Made by a program: the position numbers and the translations under genes | Shown: positions 32,929-39,988 of the stretch, piece by piece | How the letters are laid out: every line of letters begins with the position of its first letter | Position numbering within the stretch: the first letter of the stretch is position 1 | Notes under the pieces: model-generated | Seen by the model: only the letters and a program-made list of their open reading frames with translations | Databases searched by the model: none | Told to the model about the DNA's origin: nothing | Origin: Cytobacillus firmus NBRC 15306 | GTDB taxonomy: Bacteria > Bacillota > Bacilli > Bacillales > Cytobacillaceae | Length of the DNA stretch: 39,988 nucleotides | Assembly: GCF_001591465.1 (NCBI RefSeq) | Contig: NZ_BCUY01000033.1 | Span: 1-39,988, forward strand | Direction: 5' to 3'

Positions 32929-33777
32929 TTGAAGGAAAGTTCATCAACTGAACGCTATATGCCCATGACTTCCTCCACGAGCGGGATGATTGTAAACGAA
33001 GCGGATGGAGTTTACTGCCTGACAGTTCAGATTGTCAATGTTTGTTTTGTGCGAATATCAGAAAAGCCCGGCGACTGGGTTCTGGTTGACGCAGGCATGC
33101 CAAAATCTGCAGAGAAAATCATGGATGCCGCTGAAGAGCTTTTTGGAGAGAACGCCAGACCGAAGGCCATTATTCTTACACACGGCCACTTTGACCATGT
33201 TGGTGCAATTATTGATTTGGTAGAGCTCTGGCAGGTTCCTGTGTACGCACACACACTGGAAATGCCATTCTTAACCGGACAGCAGGATTACCCCAAACCT
33301 GACGCGAGTGTTGAAGGCGGACTTGTTGCAAAGATTTCCCCCACCTTTCCGCATGAAGGCATCGATCTCGGAACCCATATTCAGTCTTTGCCTGGCGACG
33401 GAAATGTTCCCCATATGGAAGGATGGAAATGGATCCACACACCAGGTCATACCCCTGGCCATGTTTCCTTGTTCAGGGAATCGGATCGTGTGCTGATTGC
33501 AGGTGATGCTTTCGTGACAGTGAAACAGGAATCCTTATACAGTGTCCTCACCCAGGAACAGGAAATCAGCGGCCCGCCCCGCTATCTGACGACAGATTGG
33601 GATGCGGCCAGGGCATCCGTGCAGAAACTTGAAGCACTTCAGCCGGATGTCGCCATCACAGGGCACGGCATTCCCATGGCTGCCGCTGTATTAAGGGAAA
33701 GCCTCACCAGACTTGTAAATGATTTCGATGAAATTGCCGTTCCAGACCACGGAAAATATGTAGACGGGGAACGCTAG
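32929..33777 (+). CDS. Metallo-beta-lactamase-fold hydrolase
   Basis: 282-aa MBL-fold enzyme with the metal-binding motif THGHFDH, further ligands in HTPGHTPGH and AGDAF, and GHGIP as the last His. It belongs to the broad glyoxalase-II/lactonase-like group and the substrate is unknown. There is no signal peptide, so it is cytoplasmic. It starts with TTG eight bases after GGGAGG. It has its own terminator. Confidence 0.88.
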   Translation: MKESSSTERYMPMTSSTSGMIVNEADGVYCLTVQIVNVCFVRISEKPGDWVLVDAGMPKSAEKIMDAAEELFGENARPKAIILTHGHFDHVGAIIDLVELWQVPVYAHTLEMPFLTGQQDYPKPDASVEGGLVAKISPTFPHEGIDLGTHIQSLPGDGNVPHMEGWKWIHTPGHTPGHVSLFRESDRVLIAGDAFVTVKQESLYSVLTQEQEISGPPRYLTTDWDAARASVQKLEALQPDVAITGHGIPMAAAVLRESLTRLVNDFDEIAVPDHGKYVDGER

Positions 33778-33778
33778 A

Positions 33779-33822
33779 AAAAAAGCAAGGTCCAGCAAAA
33801 CGACTGGATCTTGCTTTTTTGA
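33779..33822 (+). terminator. Terminator of the MBL hydrolase gene
   Basis: AAAGCAAGGTCCAG / CTGGATCTTGCTTT with one mismatch and an eight-base loop, then TTTTTT. Confidence 0.9.
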
Positions 33823-33889
33823 TGTTTAAAACAATCAAAAAAAGGAAGAGTATAGAAAAACGAATCTTAATAGTTCAGGAGGTTCATAT

Positions 33890-34237
33890 ATGCATCTTGA
33901 AAACTTTACAGGTCATAAGATCCAAATAAAATTCAAGAACTTTCCAAATGATCTCGTCGGCTCCATTACTGGCATTTTTCAGCCTGATGAGTGGTATCTT
34001 GTTAAACTGATCAAAACAGAAAGCATGGGAATCTGGGTTGAGAACCCTTGCTTCAAGCGAACAATGGTACAAAAAGAAGATGGTACCAACATTCCGGAAG
34101 AACAGCAAAAGGAAGAAGATTGCGTCACCCATTTTCTGATCCGCTGGGATTACATCAGCTCTGTCATTACCTTTCCGGACAAGACGACGCTAGGTGTTGA
34201 TAAGAAAGCCAAATTAATAGGTTTTCAGCCCTCTTAA
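33890..34237 (+). CDS. Hypothetical protein (115 aa)
   Basis: Cytoplasmic protein with no domain I recognise. It is rich in beta-like segments (KIQIKFKNFPND, GSITGIFQPDEWYLVKLI, VTHFLIRWDYISSVITF) with a charged middle. The pattern suggests a small beta-barrel of the Sm/SH3 kind, but that is only an impression. ATG is set by CAGGAGG eight bases upstream. A good terminator follows, so it is a real single-gene unit. Confidence 0.75.
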   Translation: MHLENFTGHKIQIKFKNFPNDLVGSITGIFQPDEWYLVKLIKTESMGIWVENPCFKRTMVQKEDGTNIPEEQQKEEDCVTHFLIRWDYISSVITFPDKTTLGVDKKAKLIGFQPS

Positions 34238-34246
34238 TAGATAGAT

Positions 34247-34279
34247 CATCCCCGGTGCTTTACACCCGGGGATTTTTTA
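34247..34279 (+). terminator. Terminator of the 115-aa gene
   Basis: ATCCCCGG / CCGGGGAT with a loop of about ten bases, then TTTTTTAT. Confidence 0.9.
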
Positions 34280-34350
34280 TTAGAAAAGTTTCCTTTTATA
34301 GACTATGATATATTTACCAACTTTTCAAAAAATAATATGGAGGCACACAC

Positions 34351-35313
34351 ATGACAAAAAGAACCTGTATCATTACACATGATGTGGAACCCTCATAGCT
34401 TGAAAGAATAAATGAAATCATTCCCGATTGGGAGCTCATTTCCGGCAAGGATCCCGCAAACTGGCAAAATGAAATGAAAAAAGCCGAAGTCATCGCCGGC
34501 TGGAAAAAGGAACTTAAAGAGATGGTCCTTGACGGAGACAGCAAACTCCGCTGGTTCCAGTCCTGGAGTGCAGGTGTCGATTCCCTCCCCCTGGCAGAAA
34601 TGGAATCACAGGACATCCAGATTACGAGCGCCAATGGTGTACATGCCTACCCTATTTCTGAAACCATTTTCGCTCTCATGCTCGGGCTCACCCGCAAAAT
34701 CCATACATATGTAAAAAATCAGCAAGCCAAAGTATGGCACCATTCCGGATTAAAGCTCGAAATACATAATAAAACCATCGGCCTGATTGGCACAGGTGCC
34801 ATCGGAAAAGAAACGGCCAGGATTGCCAAAGCATTCGGCATGAAGGTGATTGGAGTCCGTCGCTCCGGAAGACCTGAAGAGTATTTTGATGAAATGTATA
34901 CGTCCGGACAGCTGAACGATGTGCTTCCGCAATGTGACTATGTTGTGGTCACCCTTCCGCTTACACAGGAAACCCGGCAGCTATTCGGAGCCAAACAGTT
35001 TGCTCTCATGAAGGATTCTTCCTTCTTTATCAATATCGGCCGGGGTGAAATTGTAAAGGAAAGAGATTTGATCGACGCACTGCAGAACGGCGTGATTGCC
35101 GGTGCAGGGCTTGATGTATTTGAAAAAGAACCGCTTTCTAAAGACAGCCCGCTGTGGGAGCTTGATAATGTCATCGTTACTCCGCATACAGCCGGATCAA
35201 CGGAACACTATACCAGACGCGTGAATGAAGATATATTTATTCCCAATTTAAAAGAGTATATAACCAGCGGTATACCAGGCATTAATCTCATTGATTATAA
35301 AAAGGGATATTAA
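34351..35313 (+). pseudogene. D-2-hydroxyacid dehydrogenase interrupted by an amber codon
   Basis: ATG 34351 after ATGGAGG begins MTKRTCIITHDVEPS, then TAG at 34396-34398 (codon 16). The same frame continues with LERINEIIPDWELISG to the end of a normal NAD-dependent 2-hydroxyacid dehydrogenase: GLIGTGAIGKETARIAKAF (NAD fold), the Arg in NIGRGEIVKE, the Glu in LDVFEKEP, and the catalytic His in TPHTAGS. Everything after codon 16 is intact, so the lesion is recent or is suppressed. An ATG at 34474 lacks a ribosome site and would cut the substrate domain. Confidence 0.85.
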
Positions 35314-35322
35314 TAGAGAGGG

Positions 35323-35349
35323 CCTTGCAGATGCAAGGCTTATTTTTTA
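35323..35349 (+). terminator. Terminator after the dehydrogenase
   Basis: GCCTTGC / GCAAGGC with a four-base loop, then TTATTTTTT. Confidence 0.85.
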
Positions 35350-35439
35350 AGCTACGATATAAAACCCTTCTTCTTCCGACCATTCCGCACAGAATATTTC
35401 TTTGATATCATGATAGCCTTCGGTTTTAATGGATTCCAA
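35347..35439 (-). other. Possible small gene or 3' remnant
   Basis: A frame open from about 35512 ends with SIKTEGYHDIKEIFCAEWSE then EEGFYIVA. Its composition looks protein-coding. A 30-aa peptide could start at TTG 35439, eleven bases after AGAGGAGG, but spacing is poor and there is no ATG in frame. It may be the tail of a lost gene. The rest of 35440-35520 shows nothing else. Confidence 0.3.
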
Positions 35440-35524
35440 ACATCCAAGCGCCTCCTCTCTTTGTAGCCTCTCTATTCCCCTTAGCGGTCTTTGAATACAC
35501 CTTTCCCACTATTCCACTTTTTGC

Positions 35525-35558
35525 AAAAAAAGAGATCTCTATGACAAGAGATCTCTTT
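35525..35558 (-). terminator. Terminator of the EamA transporter gene
   Basis: AAAGAGATCTC / GAGATCTCTTT with an eight-base loop and an A-run on the left (T-run on the minus strand). It overlaps the stop codon. Confidence 0.85.
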
Positions 35559-36480
35559 ACATATACTGGCTGTTTTCTTTTCTCCGCTTCCTGAAAACTA
35601 AATCCTCTAATGCTCCAGATCCTGAAAGGACACCTCCCACAATAAGAACCAGCCCGAGCAAATGGTTGATGGTGATAACTTCACCAAGGATCAGCGCCGA
35701 GCCTGCCAGTGAGAAAAAAGTATTAAGGTTCAAAAAAATACTGGCTTCTGCCGGCCCGATATTACGGATGGCTGTGTTATAAACCATGTGGCCGACAGCG
35801 GTTGCCAATACGGCAGATGCGGCAAATGCAGCCCAAACATAGGCTGGGGCATCTGATATGCCCTTAAGCCCTCCAGGTTCCATTACGCTCGCCATTACAA
35901 AAAGGATCACTCCTCCAAAAACCAGCATATAGCCTGTCAGCAATCGCGGATCAAGCGTTTTCGAAGCCTTGCTGATCACAATGAAGCTAAGAGCCTGTGA
36001 AATAATGGACAGGAACACAAAGAAATCGCCCGGAGTTAAGCTCGATATCCCTTTATTTCCTGAAAGAACAATAAAAGTCACGCCTGCGCCGCCAAGCAGA
36101 AACCCAAGCACCTGAATGCCTGTAGGCTTATGGCGCAGCAGAATGGAAGACAGTATGGCTGTCAAGAGAGGTCCCGCACCTAATATAAGCCCTCCATTCA
36201 CCGCACTTGTCCCCGTTAGGCCTATAGCCAGAAAAAGATGGTGGCTGACAACACTCAGAAGGCCGCCAAAAACAATGTACGAGATTTCCCTTAAGCTCGG
36301 CTTCCTCACTTTTCCCATTATGCCTAATATTAAAAACACCGTTATGCCTGCAGTTAATATTCGCAGAGAAGTAATCGAAACCGGAGGAAAATAACTGACA
36401 AGAATTTTAATTATGCTGACATTCAATCCCCACAAAGCCATGATGGAAGTGAGGAGAATGTATGTTTTTATGTTCTTCAC
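35557..36480 (-). CDS. EamA family (DMT) transporter
   Basis: 307-aa protein with ten hydrophobic helices in two EamA repeats. Each repeat has the typical end-of-helix pattern (IVFGGLLSVVSHHLFLAIG and VLATAVGHMVYNTAI). It probably exports a metabolite or amino acid; the substrate is unknown. The start GTG 36480 is chosen because AGAAGGATC lies just ahead. An upstream ATG at 36513 would put that ribosome site inside the gene. Confidence 0.88.
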   Translation of the reverse strand: MKNIKTYILLTSIMALWGLNVSIIKILVSYFPPVSITSLRILTAGITVFLILGIMGKVRKPSLREISYIVFGGLLSVVSHHLFLAIGLTGTSAVNGGLILGAGPLLTAILSSILLRHKPTGIQVLGFLLGGAGVTFIVLSGNKGISSLTPGDFFVFLSIISQALSFIVISKASKTLDPRLLTGYMLVFGGVILFVMASVMEPGGLKGISDAPAYVWAAFAASAVLATAVGHMVYNTAIRNIGPAEASIFLNLNTFFSLAGSALILGEVITINHLLGLVLIVGGVLSGSGALEDLVFRKRRKENSQYM

Positions 36481-36646
36481 ATCGATCCTTCTTTCAATAA
36501 AATACAAATTCATGTAATTTGTATCATTTTATCATATTTCAAATGGGAATATGTCTATTTAAAGCTTTAAAAAGTGAAAGGGAACGGGCATGAAAAACAC
36601 CCTTCTGGGCAAAATAACCTTCAGCAGAATGAAGGGAGGGATCTGT

Positions 36647-36763
36647 TTGTCACCCGCTCAAGATAAATTTTTCAATAAGCTCGTTCATACTCAAAGGAAC
36701 CTGACCCATCAGGGTTTAGAGTATTGGAACCAATATTCCCACCTTGGCACATGGCAATTTTGG
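36647..36763 (+). pseudogene. 5' fragment of a membrane protein gene (CBO0543-like)
   Basis: TTG 36647 after AAGGGAGGG starts SPAQDKFFNKLVHTQRNLTH then GLEYWNQYSHLGTWQFW. This matches the N-terminal cytoplasmic part and first helix entry of CBO0543-type membrane proteins. Homology ends at about 36763, where rpiA sequence begins in another frame. The remaining helices are gone. Confidence 0.6.
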
Positions 36764-36773
36764 ACTGTCGCAT

Positions 36774-36917
36774 GTAGCAGCCGGGGAAAAAGCGGCCGAC
36801 TTCGTAAAAGACGGTATGATTATTGGATTAGGTTCAGGATCTACAGTGTATTGGTTTTTAAAAAGGCTTGGTGAGTTAGTTAATGCTGGTCTAACAGTTA
36901 AAGGAGTTCCCTCTTCT
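36774..36917 (+). pseudogene. rpiA: Fragment of ribose-5-phosphate isomerase A
   Basis: The frame contains GEKAADFVKDGMIIGLGSGS then TVYWFLKRLGEL and VKGVPSS. This is the N-terminal phosphate-binding region of RpiA, which interconverts ribose- and ribulose-5-phosphate. The natural start and everything after about residue 50 are missing; the active-site Asp and Lys lie in the lost part. It is joined to the membrane-protein fragment on the left and to the cupin gene's 3' end on the right. Confidence 0.75.
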
Positions 36918-36925
36918 TTTAGAAA

Positions 36926-37219
36926 TTACATATTAGATTGCCAATTCGAGTGAACTTTTCTTATTGGAGTAAAAATATCCAGGATAATACATTCTTCTAT
37001 CACCTTTACCTTATGCTCAACATTAGATGGAATGTATTGAATATCTCCTTTAGAAAGGATTCTTTTTACTCCCCTTATTTCGAATTCCACTTTTCCTTTT
37101 TCAATATAACTAATCTGTTCTTCAGGGTGCTGGTCAATATCACCTGTAAATCCTTCTGCTAGTTCTACTTTTACAGCCATCAGTGAACCGTCACTGTTTA
37201 AAACTTCTCGTTTTACCAT
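36926..37219 (-). CDS. KdgF-like cupin, C-terminally altered
   Basis: 97-aa single-domain cupin. The metal-binding motif HPEEQISYIEKGKVEF and the second strand pair GDIQYIPSNVEHKV are intact, as is ILDIFTPIR. KdgF-type cupins linearise 4,5-unsaturated uronates in pectin or alginate breakdown, and the neighbouring fragments fit that pathway. Family length is about 110; the last residues (KVHSNWQSNM) come from the join with the rpiA fragment. ATG 37219 follows GGGGAC. It may still fold, but its operon is gone. It overlaps the dctM fragment by seven bases. Confidence 0.65.
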   Translation of the reverse strand: MVKREVLNSDGSLMAVKVELAEGFTGDIDQHPEEQISYIEKGKVEFEIRGVKRILSKGDIQYIPSNVEHKVKVIEECIILDIFTPIRKVHSNWQSNM

Positions 37220-37569
37220 GATGTCCCCACAAATAGGAAGAATGCAATGATAATTAAGATGAAAACCCATTTCGCCCAGACATTATTAACGAAAAAGTCT
37301 TGAGCCATTGTAGATAATTGATAATAACTCATAAGTTCTCCGAGCGCACTTGCAGCAGCAAGGGCAAATAAAGAAAGAGAACTTAACGCTAAAGTATCCA
37401 TAAGTATTTTGGGCATGTCTGACAGCTTTAAAGTTTTATAGAAAAACATGCTGATTAATAACGTATAAAGAGACGCCACAGCGGCAGCTTCAGTTGCTGT
37501 GAAGAACCCTGATATAATTCCTCCGATGATAATAATTGGGGTAATTAAGGCAGGAACTGTCTCATACAC
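37213..37569 (-). pseudogene. dctM: Internal fragment of a TRAP transporter large permease
   Basis: 118 codons of DctM-type membrane sequence: YETVPALITPIIIIGGIISG then FFTATEAAAVASLYTLLIS, down to FFLFVGT. This is the middle of the 430-aa large TRAP permease for organic-acid or uronate uptake. Both ends are missing. The upstream side joins the KDPG aldolase fragment near 37605, where dctM-like codons (TVQQFLKL) continue in frame. Confidence 0.85.
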
Positions 37570-37597
37570 CAGCTTTAAAAATTGCTGGACAGTTGCT

Positions 37598-37882
37598 CTA
37601 ATTGTTAAGCGAAGGAGAAACGATGAATTGGCTGCCTGCCATTATGGCGGCTCTGGCTGTTTCAGGACCTAAAACTGTTCCTGCCCCCACCAGCACTTTA
37701 TCGCCAAGCTCCACTCTTACTTTTTCAATCATCGCCATGACTCCGGGAGTTTCAGCGGTAACTTCCAATACTTTTACTCCGCCGTCATACAGAGCACTAG
37801 CGATGGGCACTATATTCTCTGCAGTTGCTTCACGTATAACAGCAACAATGACTTGCGCTTTAATAAAATCCACGGCTTGCAA
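37598..37882 (-). pseudogene. 5' fragment of KDPG/KHG aldolase
   Basis: 95 codons from TTG 37882 (behind AGGGAAGG). It starts MQAVDFIKAQVIVAVIREAT, with catalytic Glu in EVTAETPG and VGAGTVLGPETARAAIMAGS, to FIVSPSLN. The intact enzyme of about 210 aa cleaves 2-keto-3-deoxy-6-phosphogluconate. The Schiff-base Lys lies beyond the break, so it is inactive. It is followed by dctM sequence. Confidence 0.85.
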
Positions 37883-37909
37883 TTTGTTTTACCTTCCCTT
37901 CGCTTGCAT

Positions 37910-38182
37910 CTATTCCAAATTGGTATGTCTCTTGGTCATTTCTTCATAAGCTGTATCCTGATTATCTGTTTGCAATGTTCCAATGATAATTGCATCGAGA
38001 ACAAGATGGACTGATTGGTCAAATTGATTGCCGAGCGGCTGAATAGTGCCTGGTTCACCCGGTCTGCGGTACTTTGTGGCAGCCGGAATGACGAGTATCC
38101 CATCACATATGGAAGCAATTTTGGACTCTTTATTTGTGGTTATCGGAAAAACCTTTGCTCCCATTTCTTTTGATTGAAACAT
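37910..38182 (-). pseudogene. 3' fragment of an SIS-domain hexulose-6-phosphate isomerase
   Basis: About 90 codons: KEMGAKVFPITTNKESKIA, then VIPAATKY, then PLGNQFDQSVHLVLDAIII and EEMTKRHTNLE. This is the C-terminal half of HxlB-type 6-phospho-3-hexuloisomerase. The N-terminal SIS half with the sugar-binding loop is missing. It lies 27 bp upstream of the KDPG aldolase fragment, so both once shared an operon. At about 38183-38198 it abuts a LacI fragment of the opposite strand. Confidence 0.8.
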
Positions 38183-38198
38183 ATCTCATTGGCCCTGT

Positions 38199-38463
38199 TA
38201 CTTCTGGATTAAACGTAAGATCCTTAAATATGTGAAAGAAAATAATTTAAAAGTACCGGAAGACTTGGCCATTATAGGGATTGACGATGTCTCTTTTGCA
38301 AGCTTCTATGAACCGGGATTAACGATCGTTGCACAGCCGGCTTTTGAAATAGGCAAGAAAGCAGCAGAACTCTTATTGAACAAGATTCAGAAAAAAGCTG
38401 GCGCAGAAGAGAAGCTTGTTTATCGGTTTTGAGCCAAAACTAATTGTTAGAGAGTCGTGTTAA
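38199..38463 (+). pseudogene. 3' fragment of a LacI family regulator, with frameshift
   Basis: Starts inside the effector-binding domain (KYVKENNLKVPEDLAIIGID, then DVSFASFYEPGLTIVAQPAF). The frame ends at TGA 38430-38432. Dropping one T from the TTTT run restores the normal tail EPKLIVRESC and TAA at 38461. The HTH and most of the sensor domain are gone. It probably controlled the adjacent uronate genes. Confidence 0.82.
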
Positions 38464-38487
38464 TAAAACCGAAAAAGGAGTTAAGCC

Positions 38488-38529
38488 ATGAATGATGTAA
38501 TTACAATCGGGGGATGCAATGCGGATTAA
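38488..38529 (+). pseudogene. 5' stub of a PfkB-type sugar kinase
   Basis: AAAAAGGAG and ATG 38488 give MNDVITIGG, the usual start of KdgK-like ribokinase-family enzymes. After that the sequence changes and stops at codon 14. It follows the LacI gene as kdgK often does. The break coincides with the start of transposase-like sequence. Confidence 0.6.
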
Positions 38530-39113
38530 CTCAAACAAAATTTTCAAACGTTAAGGGAAAACCCAGTCGTTATAGGCTAGTCGGAAGCACCAGGTCAAAT
38601 AGTAAGAAGATTAAATGTAATCCCGACCCTATCAATCCAACTAGTGGGATGACACTCGATTGTCACACCGTTCCTCTTTCCAACTGGTCCATAGCCCTTG
38701 AAATTGAAAGGCTAATAAGGATTGAAACCATTAAAGATTGGGAGCCAGAATATCAGTTTCATAAAGAAGTCTGTGTTGATTGCACCACGGACCTTTCATC
38801 ATATGAACCTGACCAAGTAGCTTCAATGATTTTGGAGGTAAATGATAACGCTACTAATTTCTTTATCCAACAGATAAGGAGAAGATTGTCCATTCTTGAA
38901 AGACCGCTGACAACCGCTCGTGGTGATGGAAAAAGCTATATTTATTCGAACTTTAATCCAAAGTACGCTCAGATGCATTAACCATTTTAAGAACCTATTA
39001 CAACTTTTGTTTTCCGTATAAAACACCTGACGATGAAAAACTTACTCCTGCACAACAGCTAGGAATTACAAATAAGAAAATTCAATATAAATGATATAAT
39101 TTATACAAGATGA
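38530..39113 (+). pseudogene. Degenerate transposase-like gene
   Basis: The main frame (to 38981) has SNWSIALEIERLIRIETIKD, CVDCTTDL and ATNFFIQQIRRRLSILERPL, then ARGDGKSYIYSNFNPKYAQ. A one-base shift after 38970 continues ILRTYYNFCFPYKTPDDEKL then TPAQQLGITNKK. A further shift gives DIIYTR before TGA 39111. The arrangement is that of a DDE-type insertion-sequence protein seen in Bacillus, but I cannot name the IS family. No terminal inverted repeats were found. The left boundary lies at the kinase stub. Confidence 0.55.
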
Positions 39114-39129
39114 ATTGAGGAGGAGTAGG

Positions 39130-39906
39130 TTGGTTAATCAAATAAAATATCAGTGGCGTGTCACAAAATACAATCCTGATTTCAGGGATGAAAATGGGCA
39201 CTATACTTTAATTGAGGAGTGGACTTGTCCTTCTGAAATAGGGAAAACCATTAACGGGAAAGAATTCACTTTGGATGAATATCTTCAAATTGAGGCAGCT
39301 TATATAAATTCCGCAATTAAATTCATTGAGGAAAGCGGTATAAATTCACTGAGAATTCTAGGGTTAGAATGCAACATTTCAGAAGAAGATAGGACATCTC
39401 TTTTATACGAAAAGGAATTTGAAAAACTCGTTCTTAAAGAAGACTTGTTAGTAAACAAAAATGAAATTCGCCTGATTTGCAAAATGATTTTACGAAATTT
39501 TTTATGGTGTGAGTTGTATAGTAAAGATAATTTCTTCGTACATTTTGGTTGGGATTACTATATGTTTATTGGGTCCAATGTTAATTGTCTATCTGCTATT
39601 GAATTTGCGACAAATAATGGACTGTTTGTAGAACAATGTCAGTCTCCTTATTTTTTCTCCGAAGAAGAAACAACTAGGCTAATTAATTGGAATGAAATTA
39701 ACGATGAGTCAAAAGGAGTTGTTGGTGAAGAGGAACTTATAGACATTCCGCTAGACGAGTACCGAAGAATTTTAAAATTATCCGCAGAACATCCAGTAAC
39801 AGGCTATTTTGAAATTAAACAAGAACAAATGGAATTTTTCCAAAGTTTTTTGAAACATAAAATGGATTTTAATAAGTATGAGTATGGTTTTTGGGGTGGA
39901 CATTAA
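39130..39906 (+). CDS. Hypothetical protein (258 aa)
   Basis: Intact gene starting TTG 39130, six bases after GAGGAGG. It begins VNQIKYQWRVTKYNPDFRDE, with EEWTCPSEIG, then a mixed alpha/beta region with FFVHFGWDYYMFIG and a Glu-rich C-terminus. There is no signal, membrane helix or known catalytic motif. Proteins with this N-terminal pattern occur as hypotheticals in many Firmicutes; a role as an immunity-like protein is possible but not shown. It lies just past the transposase remnant and has lower GC than the left part of the window, which fits recent acquisition. Confidence 0.75.
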   Translation: MVNQIKYQWRVTKYNPDFRDENGHYTLIEEWTCPSEIGKTINGKEFTLDEYLQIEAAYINSAIKFIEESGINSLRILGLECNISEEDRTSLLYEKEFEKLVLKEDLLVNKNEIRLICKMILRNFLWCELYSKDNFFVHFGWDYYMFIGSNVNCLSAIEFATNNGLFVEQCQSPYFFSEEETTRLINWNEINDESKGVVGEEELIDIPLDEYRRILKLSAEHPVTGYFEIKQEQMEFFQSFLKHKMDFNKYEYGFWGGH

Positions 39907-39915
39907 AGCCAATTT

Positions 39916-39946
39916 CAAAGAGGAAGCAAATATGCTTCCTCTTTTG
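39916..39946 (+). terminator. Terminator of the 258-aa gene
   Basis: AAGAGGAAGCA / TGCTTCCTCTT with a four-base loop, followed by TT. Confidence 0.88.
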
Positions 39947-39988
39947 CTGTTTTAAGTGATATTTTAGCTGTTATTTTTGTTGCGATTT

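Noticed and set aside
34396-34398. TAG in the dehydrogenase as a programmed pyrrolysine or recoding site
   Set aside because: It lies in a variable N-terminal region, with no recoding element or pyl genes seen. Plain mutation is simpler.

Overview
The window reads as chromosomal DNA of a low-GC Bacillaceae bacterium. Pointers are AGGAGG-type ribosome sites, frequent TTG/GTG starts, Bacillus-type riboswitches (TPP twice, Mn2+, tandem glycine), FbpB-like small basic proteins, phoD-tatA, a TenA/ThiW thiamin-salvage pair, and intergenic repeats of kinds that recur in Bacillus-related genomes. A Cytobacillus- or Mesobacillus-like genus is a guess; no rRNA, tRNA or phylogenetic marker here settles it.

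Layout. 1-3.6 kb: manganese catalase, a DUF1287 protein, then two thiamin-salvage genes (tenA, thiW), each behind its own TPP riboswitch, with a tandem AT-rich repeat between them. 3.6-8.4 kb: a DUF302 gene with a CsoR-like operator over its promoter, an FMN-dependent 2-hydroxyacid oxidase, a hotdog thioesterase, a small HTH regulator with a broken partner, a structured 220-bp repeat, an acetyltransferase, and a Mn2+-riboswitch operon encoding an FbpB-like peptide and a TerC-family Mn exporter. 8.6-17.6 kb: a polytopic membrane protein, phoD-tatA, small membrane proteins, a second FbpB-like peptide, purU behind a tandem glycine riboswitch, an MFS pump, a dead exported-protein gene and aspartokinase III.

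17.9-21.8 kb holds the wreck of a SigB-activating module: rsbY (response-regulator phosphatase, still with a SigB-type promoter), rsbM (CheR-type methyltransferase) and rsbK (hybrid kinase). Each is broken by deletions, stops or frameshifts. 22-35 kb is mostly intact: a TPR-dynamin GTPase, an MFS transporter, a carboxylesterase, glutaminyl-tRNA synthetase (unusual for Bacillus), an ASCH protein, a glycerophosphodiesterase, a TerD-zinc ribbon-TerB fusion, an MBL hydrolase, a 2-hydroxyacid dehydrogenase interrupted by an amber codon, and an EamA transporter.

36.6-39.1 kb is a gene graveyard. Fragments of a membrane protein, rpiA, kdgF-like cupin, TRAP permease dctM, KDPG aldolase, hxlB-like isomerase, a LacI regulator, a PfkB sugar kinase and a frameshifted transposase lie end to end. 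Several of these belong together in uronate/2-keto-3-deoxygluconate catabolism, so this looks like a collapsed uronate operon. The window closes with an intact gene of unknown function.

The most notable points are the decayed RsbK-RsbM-RsbY module, the collapsed uronate locus, the Mn riboswitch driving an FbpB-like peptide with an Mn exporter, the glycine riboswitch on purU, the TerD-TerB fusion, and a perfect palindrome shared by two unrelated gene ends.
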